Source: Blepharisma stoltei
Lineage: Eukaryota; Ciliophora; Heterotrichea; Heterotrichida; Blepharismidae
Length of the DNA stretch: 64,000 bases
Reading direction: 5' to 3'
Assembly: GCA_914767885.1 (NCBI GenBank)
Contig: CAJZBQ010000063.1
Span: 484,001-548,000 of the forward strand
The translations under genes and the position numbers were made by a program. The notes below the pieces were generated by a model that was given only the letters and a program-made list of their open reading frames with translations, was not told the DNA's origin and searched no databases. This document shows positions 40,391-51,827 of this stretch, piece by piece. How positions within the stretch are numbered: the stretch's first letter is position 1; each line of letters opens with the position of its first letter.

Positions 40391-41374
40391 ATGGATGAGC
40401 TCTTCGACTTTTTCTATGAGATAGATTCCTTAAATTCAATAGAATCAGCTATTACTATACCCCAAGCTTATGTTTTAGGATTTTCCAGAGCTCTTTATCA
40501 TCAAGATCTTCTTTGAACCTTAAATTTTTTTAAAAAATTAAATGACTTTAAAGCGAATGAGCATCTTAGAGAGCGGGCTGAATGATTCATCCTATACAAG
40601 CTTTACGAAGGTCTTTATGCAGAGGCAGAATCACTATTATCTCAATTAAGTCAGCCTAAAAGCTCTAAAGCTGTCCGCCGTTTGATAAGTGAAAATGACA
40701 AGCCATATTACAAAGAAATAAGGAGCTATTTAAAATCCATATCTTCCAAAAAGCTGCCCGAGGTTGAACATATCAGCTGCCCTATATGTCTAGATGACAT
40801 TGAAGATCCTAATTCTAAACCTCTTGTGCAATGCCAGCATATTTTTCATGACCACTGTATATCCAGATATATCACAAATAAAGTAGATTCTAGGCAATTC
40901 CCTATTCTCTGCCCTCTAGAATTATGCAAAGCTGAAATTGATGCAAGTGATATAAAAACGAGGCTTGAACAATACATATTTCAACAATTTGAGGACTATT
41001 CGTTTAAAAATCATGTTGAAACTCATGGGAGCGAATATTCATGCTGCCCAACTGCTGATTGTCCTTATATATTTATACCAAACTGCGCAAAAAGGTTTAA
41101 ATGCCCTGTATGCAAAAAGAAGTATTGTTTAGAATGCAGGTCGATATATCATAGAAAATTGAACTGTGAAGAATTTAGAGCTGCAAATGGGGATATTAGA
41201 GATGCTGAATTTTTAAAATTTGTGAAAGGGGCGATGTATAAGCAATGCATTTTATGCCAATTTTGGGTTGAAAGGACAAAAGGCTGCAACCATATGACAT
41301 GCAGATGTGGATATGAGTTTTGTTATAAGTGTGGAGCAAAGTATAAGGAGTGTAGGTGCGGGATATGATCTTAA
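40391..41374 (+). CDS. RBR-type E3 ubiquitin ligase
   Basis: About 327 aa from ATG 40391 to TAA 41372. In-frame TGAs at codons ~40 and ~60 read as Trp. RING1: CPICLDDIEDPNSKPLVQC, HIFHDHC, CPLELC (about residues 130-180). IBR: CCPTADCPYIF, FKCPVCKKKYCLEC. RING2: QCILCQFWVERTKGCNHMTC with the candidate catalytic cysteine in NHMTCRC, then GYEFCYKCGAKYKEC. Such enzymes form a thioester with ubiquitin before transfer. N-terminal ~95 residues are helical without known domain. Substrate unknown. Confidence 0.9.
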
Positions 41375-41634
41375 TTTGCCAAGTAATTTAGCTAGATTTC
41401 AAATTCTATATAATTCCAGTTTATATGATTATTAGTATCACTTGTTTGATAGTTATGAGGTTTCCTAAAATTTCAAAATATTTATACGATCTTCATGTTA
41501 AAGTTAAGTAACTCGCTTTCATAAGGAAAATTGCACTCAGTTTCAAACTTTTTTACTGAAATCTTTAATTCACTTATGCGCATTGCAAATAGTCTTTTAT
41601 CATTTATTAAAAGGAGTAATTATTAAGTAGAAAT
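41375..41634. other. intergenic, AT-rich
   Basis: 3' flank of the RBR gene; no feature recognised. Confidence 0.5.
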
Positions 41635-41905
41635 AAGAATTTAAGTTTAAGAAAACTCTTCAAGTCTCGCACTTCCTACCTCAACTTGGACCACAGCTCT
41701 GAATAACTGTAGGTGGATTGGGCCTAGATGTCGACCTGTTTCTGTCCCCAAGCTTCTTAGGACCTCTCTGATCTACACCAGACTCAGTATAGACCCATTC
41801 TCTTTAGCCAAAACTCTCAAGAAGTCGTGAGTTTCTCTCACTGAGCTCGGAAGCAGACCTGAGTCATACCCCTAACTGACATTTTAAATCGTAAAAGCAA
41901 GAATT
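41635..41905 (-). mobile_element. SINE-like retroposon in the 5' flank of the 41915 gene
   Basis: 257-bp GC-richer insert between AAGAATT repeats (41635-41, 41899-905). It is related to the insert at 45950-46227: shared CACAGCTCTGAA/ACAGCTCTGAA with GGTAGGTG-like block, CTCTCACTGAGCTC, and TAACTGACATTTT / AAGTGACATTTTT ends, plus TAAGTTTAAG next to the duplication. Its duplication lacks TA, and it ends 10 bp before an ATG, outside coding sequence. Confidence 0.7.
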
Positions 41906-41914
41906 AATTATAAA

Positions 41915-44900
41915 ATGCCTGAAAAAATTCGAAAGCGAATTGCGAGGTCCAGAACTCCCAACTCACTAAAAATTAAGGTAAAATCTAATCAGAAATCACC
42001 CAAAAAGTCTCCTCGTCCAACGACTCCTGGATATGAATCTCAAAGAGACGGATCTCGTGCTAGACGAATCTATCAAGTTTCTCCTATTAAGCAGCAAAAT
42101 TCTGAAATTCTCCACATAAAAAGATCAAAATCTCGCCCAAGCTCAGGCGTATTAAAATTCCCCAAAAAGCATCTCGAAACTGAAGAAAATGACCTATTTA
42201 ACAGCATAAGAAATGATTTAGAAGCAGAGTGAAATTTCAAAAATATCCCAGAATCCCTCAGATCTTTATACAGAGAATGTGTATTTGGTTTGCCGACTCA
42301 CAAAAGCATCACATTAATGTCAAGAGAATTAAACGACCTCATAAGCAACAAGGCAACTGTGCAATTTGCAATAAAATCAGTAGAAGAAAGAGAAAAAAAT
42401 ATTTGGCATATCAAAGATTTAATCTACGAATTTAACAAGTCCAGTGAAGAAGAAAGAATGGGAGCTTTAATGAATTTTTCAGAAATTTTACAAAATTATA
42501 GAGTGCTGAGCTTAAGTGCTATAGAAAGCATAATTATTTGAAGGGATCAGCTAGCTTATGCACAGATAGTCAGCAATTTGAATATTAGAAATGTGAGGAG
42601 AATTCCTTTTATTTGAAATGGAGAAAATTATATTGTAAGGATGAAAAGTGATATGGATTTTTTAGGCAAAACTGAGCTTGCCAAGTATTTTTATTTTTCA
42701 GATCAAAGTGACCCGTTTTTGATTTGCCCTTCAGATGTGAAGTGGGATATGTCAGAAAAAATTAATGAATTAAGTAGCTATTTTGCTAAAAAAACAACAA
42801 AAATGCTGATACCGCTTCCTGAAATTTTGATGAATAGAGTTAAGCTTGCAGAAATTATCATAAATGAAGAATTAATCAAAGAAAATGAAGTAATTTCCCA
42901 TTATGTATTTAGGAGATGGAATACTAGGTCTATGGCTAATCCTGAATATTTTAAAATAAAAATGGAAGATGAAACAAATTCAAAAATAAGCGAAGAATTG
43001 ACTGCAGAATTAATTCAAAATTTCATTGGGGAAATTTTGCCTCAAATGATTACTGCTGAAAGCAAAATGCAACAAGATGCACTGTGCTTTGATGAAATTT
43101 CAATTAATCTTTTGGAGTCAATATGCAATGAATTTAGCTTAAAAATAGCAAAAAAATCTTATGAGAAACAAATTTATCCAGTTATTTCAGAACAAATTTT
43201 CAATGATCTGCTAATGAAATTTGATTATAAACTAGCTAAAATATCAAAAAATTTAATAAAAGAAGAAATTAAAGATAAAAAAAGAAATGAAGCAAAAAGA
43301 ATTAAAAAAATGAAAACACTTGATAATGATTTAGCTGTTAAAATCGCAAATCAAATATTTTGGGATTGCGTCAAAAAATCATTTAATTTAGCTAAGCTCG
43401 CTGAAAATATTTTACTAGGTGAGCTTAAAAAAGCAGAAGAAAAAAATGATAAAATAAACAAAGAGATTGCAGAAATAATAACAAAAGAGCTAATAAGCCA
43501 GTTTATTGAAGACCAAAGGATCGACAAATTTGCAAAGGAAATTAAAAATGAAATGATATCTACTGAGAACCAAATTATAGATATCATTTCCAACGATATC
43601 TCAGAAAGACTTATAATGGAATATCTTTCTAATTATTGCCGAAACCACTTAATGAATATTTTTAAGGTTTTATTGATTAAAATTCACACAAACGAGTTTC
43701 TTGAAAATATCACAAGTGAAATGATCCTTTCTATAGCTAAAAATTCCCTTAATGAGGAAGCTAGAATATTTAATGAAAATAAAATGATTACAGAGTTTAT
43801 TTACGAAGAAATTATTTCAAATTTAGCAAACCTCATCATATACATTATAATTGTGGCATGTACGCCATATATCCCATTAGCATAACGATCTAAGAAAGAC
43901 TTCAAGCTGAGAATCAATGCAAACTCAGTAGATGTGTATCTGGGAAAATTTTAGGTGTATTACTGTGGTTGGAAATGCAGGAATCCTCCAATTTCATTGG
44001 GATCCCTGCACATTCCTCTAGCGAGAAGCAGGTGTTTAGGCCCAGGCCAATTTTTTGCTGTCGAAGAAAGGCACTTCGGAGCCGGTGGACTCCACTGAGC
44101 GAATCCTTTGAATCAAGTTACTACCAATAGGCCCCACAAGCCGCAGAAATCCAAAAGTCTCCATCCGAAACTGGAATCTTAAGACAAGGAGGAGACTTAT
44201 AAACAAACTAGGCTCTCGTGGCTTCGGACCAAACTTCTGCACAGAAGGTGTTTGGTGACTGCATCGCATCTGCCTAATTCCTTATCTTAACTCATCCTAA
44301 CCTTACCTAGCAAACCCTCATAAACTATCTCTTATTTGTGTCGAGATTTTATCAGTCGAAAAATTTTATTACATGACATCAAAAATGATTTTTGAGTCAT
44401 TTATTTTAGAAATTATTTCAGATGAATGGCTTCAAGAATTTGCAGACAGCGAAATTGAAAATTTCGCTCAACTTGAAGCACCAAAATCACCTACATATAA
44501 TACACCTTCTACAGATGAAACAGTTTCGCAGAGTTATCTCAGTTTTGCAAATGAAGAAGCTTTTGAGTACTTAGCAAACGTTGAATTTAAGCCAGTAGAA
44601 ACACCTGAAAATCTTATACAAACTGCTATGAATGAATATTATAAATACTTGCCTTCAATTATTAAAGAAAATATCCCATCTGCAGCTGCTTTGGTTGAAA
44701 AATCAAAAGCAGGGATAAATACAAGCTGATATTGAATAAAAAAGAGGAAAAAAATTATAGGCTTATTGGTATTTTCAATTGAACCTAATTCATTATTTTC
44801 GAAAAAAGTGATAATTCTGCATATTTCCTGCATTCATTTTTCTTCTTTTAATTTAATACTGGAGCATGCTTTGAATTTAATATGAAATCGTGAAGACTGT

Positions 44901-46338
44901 GACGAAATTCGGCTTTATTTTGTAAATGAAAGGCCAAGGCAAATTAAAGATATGCCCAAAGAGTTGAAGTCTTTATTTTTTGATTTTAAATTTAGGTGAA
45001 AAACAGAGATTGATGAAGAAATTGGGACTGAGTCCTATTTAGGAATTTTGCGGCAAAGTGATAGACCAAAGAATTCTGATGAAAGGCCCCAGGAAAATGC
45101 AATAATAAACTCAGTATGCAGCTTATCTTTTGAAGATGATCCTATTCCTTACAATTCTCGAAAATGCAGAGAAGTTTTGATATTTGGTAATCGAATTTGT
45201 TTAATCCATGCTCTTTTATCTCTTTTCTTCAGAACCCAGAATCCTAAGAAGCTCTCATTAATCCAAATTCCTTTACAAAATGAGCTATCAAATCTTCTTG
45301 GTTATATGAATACTGTTGAATATGAATTTAAATACCTAAGGAACATAGTATCCAAAAAACCAGAAGATGTTTTAGACTATATAAAAGACCAAGGCTATGA
45401 TAGCGTTTTACCTGAAAATGGGCTGAACTCTTTATCCTTATTAAATCTTTCTTTTAATTGGACATCATATAATCATTTTTCTCACAAGGTAGGGAGCGAA
45501 TATTTTGATTATTTTCAATTTAAAAACAACCTTAAGATAATTTCTACAGAATCCGCCAAAATTTTTATAATTCCGACCTCACTTCCTGATATATTTACTT
45601 TTATTATTAAATCTGAAAATCTAGCAGCTCAAGTAAAGCAAGGATATTGGCCTGATGACCTTGACTTATTCACTAAAGTAGAAGATATTTTTAAAGAAAT
45701 TAATGCACTGCCAAGTGAATTAGCTGAGCTTTGGCTTCCAAGTTTCAAAAAATACTGCAAATGGGAGATCCCATGGGTTGAAGGCTATAAAATCACTCAT
45801 CAAGGCATGAGTGAAGAGAAATACGTAAAAAGATGTCACGAGCAGATCTCAGTTGAAATAAGCTCAGCTGAGTTCTCAGACGGCATATTGAAATCAGAAA
45901 TCAAAGAGGAATTTATTTTATTTTCTGATTTTGTTTTTGGGTTAGTCTTTAAGTTTAAGTTTAATGAATTTTTCTCGCAAATTTTGCGTTAAGTCCCCTT
46001 GTTCTTGAGGTTCAGCTAATTTAACAGCTCTGAAAAACGGTAGGTGAACCGGCCTAACCGTCAAACCGTTAAAGTTAAATAGCCCATTAGGGCTCCTCTA
46101 GTCAACGCCAGACACAGCAATAACCTCTTCACTTCAAGCCGAGTTCTCTCACTGAGCTCATGATCATGGGTCCATCCTGCGAGGCAGGTGCTAGGACCCA
46201 TCACTAAGTGACATTTTTAATATTGTGGGGTTAGTCTTAACAAATCTCGACTCAGAAGAAATAAACCCAATCCCACTATTTGTTACATATGTACAAGAAG
46301 ATGACTTGATTCATTCTGTAAATTCTCAAGAATCATAA
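41915..46338 (+). CDS. large protein of unknown function (about 1,216 aa), two retroposon IESs
   Basis: ATG 41915 to TAA 46336. Starts with a basic, proline/serine-rich tail (KKSPRPTTPGYESQRDGSRA) and continues as a long helix-rich region with many NExIxxEIxxxL-type segments. Several in-frame TGA=Trp. After the insert at 43833-44316 the frame goes on with EIISDEWLQEFADS. The C-terminal third (KKRKKIIGLLVFSIEP, LILEHALNLIW, RIEDEEIGTESYLGILRQ-like) has alternating strands and helices that could be an acetyltransferase-like fold, but no catalytic motif is evident. The end NLDSEEINPIPLFVTYVQED is reached only after removal of 45950-46238. Possibly a ciliary protein; unproven. Confidence 0.75.
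43824..44316. mobile_element. retroposon-like insert with TAGCAAACC duplication, IES
   Basis: A ~484-bp GC-richer insert is flanked by TAGCAAACC-TCAT (43824) and TAGCAAACCCTCAT (44308). Joining the copies keeps the frame: SNLANPHKLSLICVEILSVE. The right copy has one extra C, so either the duplication has mutated or the junction is a few bases off. No coding frame inside. Confidence 0.78.
45939..46238. mobile_element. SINE-like retroposon with 11-bp duplication, IES
   Basis: 278-bp insert (45950-46227) between perfect GGGTTAGTCTT copies. Removing it gives DFVFGLVLTNLDSEEINP in frame to the TAA at 46336. Related to the insert at 41642-41898. The duplication includes TA. Confidence 0.85.
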
Positions 46339-46417
46339 TTTTCGTAATAAATTTTAATAGAAGTCTGCAAAATTAAATTATTGAGATTGATAAGAAATTA
46401 GGGAATAAATTGAATAA

Positions 46418-46690
46418 ATGTTAGAAGAAAGACATCGAGAGCAAGCTGAGTATGTGACGCTTAAAGTAAGATCTCAAAATGGGAATGAAATGTTTTTTAA
46501 AATAAAAAGATTGGCTCATTTGAGAAAACTTATAGAGGTTTACTGTGCAAAAGCTGGAATAATCATAACTACCACTAGATTTCTTTTTCAAGGAGAGCGA
46601 ATAATGGGCAGACACACAGCTGAACTACTAGGATTAGAAAACGGAGATGAAATCATTGCAGTTTCTGAGCAAATAGGAGGGTGTTATTAA
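46418..46690 (+). CDS. SUMO: SUMO (ubiquitin-like modifier)
   Basis: 90 aa, intact. YVTLKVRSQNGNEMFFKIKR, HLRKLIEVYCAKAG, TTRFLFQGERI, ELLGLENGDEIIAVSEQIGG match the SUMO beta-grasp fold, including the LEDGDxIDxxxEQxGG end. The chain continues two residues (CY) past the di-glycine, so a SUMO protease must trim it before E1 activation. Acts as a covalent modifier in nucleus and cytoplasm; in ciliates SUMO is known to matter for nuclear development. Located next to the DnaJ gene, convergent. Confidence 0.92.
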   Translation: MLEERHREQAEYVTLKVRSQNGNEMFFKIKRLAHLRKLIEVYCAKAGIIITTTRFLFQGERIMGRHTAELLGLENGDEIIAVSEQIGGCY

Positions 46691-46740
46691 TTATTAAAAA
46701 ATTTACTTCTAAATCACCTTATTCAAGCATCACCAATTAG

Positions 46741-48276
46741 TTAGCTTGTTTGACTAAAATTGACAGTACTAAATACATTGCATACTTTAAGAAAAGCTTC
46801 TCCTGCTAAAGGATGCTTGTTCTTATCAGGATGCAATAATTTAGCAAGCTGTCTATATGCGCTGTTTACATTCCCTTCGCCCAAATTCTTCGAAAAGTAC
46901 TTTGCATATACATAATTTTCTGGAGCACACAAAATTTTGTATATAGCGAGTGCTTGCTCATAACTGCAATCTCCTGAGTGGGAACTCATAAACATTTCAG
47001 TCATGATCCTTGCGTCATTTTCTATTTGTTCTTCCATTACTAACGACTTAGCATGCTCCATGTCCAAATTTCTTTCCATTTGTTGTCTTGCTTCTTTAAA
47101 CAGTTCTTCTTGCAATTTGGCTTGCTCTTCTTCGATTTTCTGCTGTTCTAGCAGTCTCTGCTGCTTTTTGCTGGTCCTGCTTGTGCAGTTGCATTGCTGG
47201 CATCACTTCTGGCTTAAATACTTACTCCCCCCCCCCCCCTCCGTGAGCGAACAAAAAAAATTTTGTTCGCTCACGGAGGGGGGTTAAATTTTTTTTTTAA
47301 AAAAAATTTATATATAAATTTTATAAAAAATATTTTTTTCGAAATTTAAAAAAATCCTAAATTTGCAAAAATTGGGAAGCAAATATTAATTTAATTTGCA
47401 AAATTTATGTTTTTAAAACGCAATTTGTTTAAAATTAAACAGAATTAGCTCTAGATTTCATTATACTAATTATCACTTATATATCAAAATTTTTTTCCAT
47501 TAAAATTTTTTCTATTAAAAAAAATTTTTTTGTTCACTCACGGAGGGTGGGTTTTTGGTCAAAAAATGGCGATTTTTCTAATGGTTTTGTTCGCTCACGG
47601 AGGGGGGGGGGGGGGAGTTAGAGTAATCAGCTCTCCATTGGTGTCCTTGGGCACATCTAAATTCCAGCATCAAGTCCATTTCTTCATTTAAGCACTCTCC
47701 TCCATTGGACTCAGCAAAAAGTTTGGCTTTTTCTAGACTTTTAGTACATTCTCAGCATCATTGTCCACTCAATAAAACCTCTGCGGATTCTCAAACATGT
47801 CCCATCCGGCATCGATAGACAAGGCTGAAATGGGGGTTTTCACAAGTAGAAGAGAGGCAAACACCTCCATGCTGTCAGGCGATTTCTTTGGCTTGCTCTC
47901 AGTAGTCGTCTTCTTCCATAGCCATCTCTTCGCATACGGTTCCTGGTCTGAAGTAATATTCGGAATTTTTTGAAAGGACAAAGGGGGAAGTTGGCTGATC
48001 TTGGCTGCGGCTGTGCTTGCGGAGTTCTGGAGGCTTGGCGAAGTAATAATCTTGGTTTTTTAAGCAAAAGGTCGACAGCTCTTCACTTGATGAATTCGAG
48101 TCAGCTCGAGGTCTAAAGTCCTGGCTGTTTTTCCTCGATCGACAGTTTGAAAGATTCGGGGTAAAACGCCTGGATGTGGCAGGGTCTGAAGGCTGAGAAG
48201 TCATTTCTGACTTTAAAGACAACGGACCGGAAGAAGCCGGCGGAACAAAAAAGAACTCATATTCATTATAATTCAA
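46741..48276 (-). CDS. J-domain protein with an N-terminal Cys/Trp-rich region, MITE IES
   Basis: ATG 48276 to TAG 46741; about 380 aa once the MITE 47222-47617 is removed. Residues 1-125 are polar and low complexity (SSSEELSTFCL, RKHSRSQDQP). Then a treble-clef-like region rich in Cys, Trp and His (RCRMGHVWE, WCWECTKSLEKAKLF, EFRCAQGHQWRADYSKYLSQ, KWCQQCNCTS). A basic/acidic coiled coil follows (KKQQRLLEQQKIEEEQAK). The C-terminus is a J-domain-like segment: ALAIYKILCAPENYVYAKYF, VNSAYRQLAKLLHPDKNKHP with the HPD tripeptide. Probably a co-chaperone of Hsp70 with a nucleic-acid or protein-binding N-terminus. Confidence 0.8.
47222..47620 (+). mobile_element. full-length MITE acting as IES in the J-domain gene
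   Basis: 393-bp forward copy between TTA duplications (47222-24, 47618-20), nearly identical to those at 24334, 25598 and 35001. TA-to-TA deletion gives QWRADYSKYLSQKWC with no frame change. The clearest example that an intact recent MITE lies in coding sequence. Confidence 0.95.
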
Positions 48277-48978
48277 CCATTTTCTAATTTGCCCTCTAAT
48301 AAATGCTGATGAAATCTTTAGATTTTTGTAAAAAACTAATTTAATATGATTAATAAATTTAGAATATATTCCAGCAATTCTATATAAGATAATTATATGA
48401 ATATAAAAAATATAAAATATTTTTATTTAAAATAATTTTTATAATAATATTAAAAAGTCTGTTTTTAAATCTGAAGGAGCAAGAAAGTCGTTTGGAAATT
48501 ATGTCAACTCTGTGTAACCTGAAAATAAAAATTGCATAGTGCCCTAAATCTTGCATAATATCAAAATTTTCAATTATAGCTATAAATGTAGCGTATTTAT
48601 GCGTTTGAGCAAAGCTATGCTATGTATCAAATTCTCAGAAGCTCTGATTCTTTATTTTTCAAGAAATTTTAAATTTTACCTTCATAAAAATAAAATTAGC
48701 TTAGTTCTGGTGATGGTGACATTTTTATTAGAATTTAATTTGGAGTAATTCTAATGAATTTTGATATGCATTATAAAAAATTCAAAATCAAGTTTGATTG
48801 CCCTTAAGAAAAAAAGCGTTTCAAATACCCTAAAGTCAAGGTATATTGACAAAATAGTTTTCTTTTTAATAAATTTAAATTCCCTTTTTATTATATGTAT
48901 AATAAATAAAATAAAATCAAGATTTTCGATTATTTAAATATTTATGAACAAAATATTGATAAAATGTTAACATAAATG
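48277..48978. other. intergenic, AT-rich
   Basis: Between the divergently placed 5' end of the J-domain gene and the 3' end of the next gene. A 65-codon plus frame (48551-48748) has no coding character. Nothing else seen. Confidence 0.5.
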
Positions 48979-50742
48979 TTACTTTTTAGTTACTTTATCC
49001 CTAAAATGATGCAATTTTCCTCGGGAAAAATTCATCTCTTTCAACTTCTGTAAATATTGACTATGCTTATTGCTCCGAACTTTTACTTTTAAAAAATATT
49101 TTGCGTCAGGAAAAAGCTGACTTGTAAGAATATCATGGTCAAACATCTCAGCTTTTACTGTCTCTAAAGGAGCTTTTTTTCTCAATTCTTGGCTTTGAGA
49201 TTGAGCTCTTTGGCGGGAAATTGTCCTTGATATATCATCAGCCCTTTTCAATTTTGCTGTTTTTTCCCCATACTTTATTTCAAACAGTGTATTATCCATA
49301 TCATTCAATAAATCATTTATATTATCTTTCTGCGAGCTTGAAAGATAAAGTACACTTCTACGAGGAGAATTTAGCTTACTTGACGTGATGCTGTTTTTTT
49401 TGCTTAGAAAACTCAACGGAAATGGATTAGTTATATTTACTAACGGAATTTTTGGTTCAAAATCCGGTGTTTTTTTCTTATTGCAGTCAAATAGCGTGTA
49501 TACCTCATAGCACCTATCGCACACCCTGACACTATCATAGTAGTGAAAAGGAGTTTTCATTGCACACTCATGCAGATTTTCTTGCTCATTATCTAAGGAA
49601 TTATTAACACAATTAATAAATTGGCCTATATCCACTTCCACGAGATCTTTTTTCTTATCAATTATAATTTTCTTCCCTAAAAGTATAAGTTTATATGGTA
49701 TCAGTTTTCTAATAATTTTGTCTTTATTTCTTGATTTCTGCTCCATTAAATTGTCTACCCTTAAGGTATATTTCACTTTTTCAATGTCTTTTTCTTTTCC
49801 ACTAAAGTAAGTATTCCTTACTTTTTGAAGCTAAATATAACTTACTAAGTCGTCGTAGTCGATTTCTTGTTTGCTTGAAAGAGTTTGGGAGGTTACAATA
49901 AAATTACAAAAATCTCCTGGGCATTTTTTGTGGGTGTTAGGTTTTTGGCCAATTGATGCTGTGCCACTTCTTTTATTTCATGACTGAGTGGTGTCCATAA
50001 ATGAAGACCTTGTTACTGAGTTTTCTTGAAGCCGCCCTTGAGACTGTGCACGTTTTATTGGAAAAATTGATTTTGGGACTAGAAAATTTGCAGTTTTACA
50101 AATTCTGCTTCCCATAAGCCACAAATTATTATTTAAATCTTCAAAGAAGATTAACTGCAGCTCTTCTATGCATCTTCTGCTATTTTTTTCTATAACCCTT
50201 AAAGCGGTTTCTGTGATTTCAGTTAATTTATCAATATAATTTTGAGCATAAACTTTCGTTTTTTCCTGGATTTCCCGCTTTATGTACTCTTTGCTGCAGT
50301 TGTAGATGTATTTTCCTTCAGATTTTTTGAAATTTACTATATACCGAGAGTATATATGCTCAGGGCCTGCTGTAAAAGCTTGCATGGCTTCATTATTAAG
50401 TAGACTTTGAGCCATTAGTTGGGCAAAACTCATTTTCTTGTCGAGAAGCTTAAATGTGTTGTCACGGATGTAAATTACTCCAGGGTCTTCAGGGTTCATA
50501 ATTTCGTTATCAGACCCTGAGCTGGTCATTGTGTGATTGAGGAAGGCTAAAAAAATTTTGTCGAGCTTGACATTTTCTGAATGCTTTTTCTTAATGTAGC
50601 CTTTACGGTCTGTGAATAGTCATTTATAGTTGGTGGGGGACTCAGAATCGAATAATAAGGTATCAGCTAAAGGAATTTTGGCATTGAATAGTGAACTTTC
50701 TTTTCATAGCTGGTTAAGAAACCATACACAGTTAAACTCCAT
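48979..50742 (-). CDS. hypothetical protein with an F/Y-rich N-terminus and basic C-terminus
   Basis: About 580 aa from ATG 50742 (MEFNCVWFLNQLWKES) with one 15-nt intron. N-terminal half is mixed alpha/beta (GVIYIRDNTFKLLDKKM, HIYSRYIVNFKKSEGKYIY, KVYAQNYIDKLTEITETAL). The middle has CPGDFCNFIV and a cysteine pair in DSVRVCDRCYEVYTLFD, which could be half a zinc site. The C-terminus is Lys/Arg-rich (VKVRSNKHSQYLQKLKEMNF). I do not recognise the family; several Trp are TGA. Confidence 0.65.
49831..49845 (-). other. 15-nt intron
   Basis: GTAAGTTATATTTAG; removes a TAG and joins EIDYDDL to LQKVRNTYFSG. Confidence 0.88.
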
Positions 50743-50980
50743 AATATTTAAAGCGATTTGATTCAAATAAGCTATTATTCCTGGATTTAAATATATAGGA
50801 GGCTATAGGATTGCTATGAATTTCTAGTTTCATTTATTTTACGCAAAAATTCATATATATTTTTTCAATTTAAAAAAATATTAGAATATGATAAAATTTC
50901 TCAGATTTAGTGAGTGAAAACAAAAATAAGATAATAATTCTCTATTAAGCAATGATATAATAAAAATTATATTAAATAAA

Positions 50981-51796
50981 ATGAGCAGTGATATCCAAAT
51001 ACCTATAAAATTTAATGATTCTGATTTTCGAGAGGTTCAAATTCAAGATCAATCAGAAAACCCTAGATCTCCCTTTATATTAATTCCAGCAGGATCAAGA
51101 CCTGGTGGCTTTCAGCCAATACCTTTATCTCAGCTTAATTCTGTCCCACCACTAGTATCCCCATTAGACCCGAAAGATATAAAATACAAAAATGTACTCA
51201 AATCTTCCAAAAAAGTGCGCTATATCTCTATTCTTGATATGGTTTACTGTCTCTCTTATATAATAATCGGCGAATTCATCCTAGTATTTCTTGTTATTTT
51301 TGGGCTTTTAGGATTTTTTTCTTCATATAAACTCCATAGAAGCTTATCAATGTCATATATAATAACTCTTATGTTTGTTATGATTTTGAAATTATTAATA
51401 GCAGCAGATGAAAATGAGTTAGGTTTTGCGGGCTTAATGATCTTATATTTTATATTAGAAGGAATTTCTTTATATTTTTCTATCAAATTTTTTAAAATTT
51501 TGGGAACTCTGGAGCCAAAAGAAAGGCTGGAGCTGTTAGCCTTACAGAATGGGCCAAATCGATCAAATAGAGGGTTAGCAAGGTCAGAAACTGCAAGACC
51601 TATTCAAATTCCTGCAGGCCCTCCCGCGAATGAATCAGTGCAAGATAACAGTTCTCAGCTGGGTGCTGATTTTGAGGCCCCAGGTCTCAAAAATTTGCAG
51701 CCAATTCAAGAATTCCCAAGTATAGTACATTATTCAGAAGGTGAAGGAACTGAACAGCATGATAGGCCCCTGAATCCAAGCGATAGATTAGAATAA
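50981..51796 (+). CDS. four-TM membrane protein, unknown
   Basis: 271 aa, uninterrupted. Cytosolic-type Pro-rich N-terminus (IPAGSRPGGFQPIPLSQL), then four hydrophobic helices: about residues 85-110 (YIIIGEFILVFLVIFGLLGF), 118-138 (MSYIITLMFVMILKLLIAA), and 145-170 (AGLMILYFILEGISLYFSI), the first being long enough to be split in two. A ~95-residue disordered C-terminus repeats the N-terminal proline motif (IPAGPPANES). No family recognised. Confidence 0.75.
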   Translation: MSSDIQIPIKFNDSDFREVQIQDQSENPRSPFILIPAGSRPGGFQPIPLSQLNSVPPLVSPLDPKDIKYKNVLKSSKKVRYISILDMVYCLSYIIIGEFILVFLVIFGLLGFFSSYKLHRSLSMSYIITLMFVMILKLLIAADENELGFAGLMILYFILEGISLYFSIKFFKILGTLEPKERLELLALQNGPNRSNRGLARSETARPIQIPAGPPANESVQDNSSQLGADFEAPGLKNLQPIQEFPSIVHYSEGEGTEQHDRPLNPSDRLE

Positions 51797-51827
51797 TTAT
51801 ATAATTTATTTTTATTTATACAAAAAT

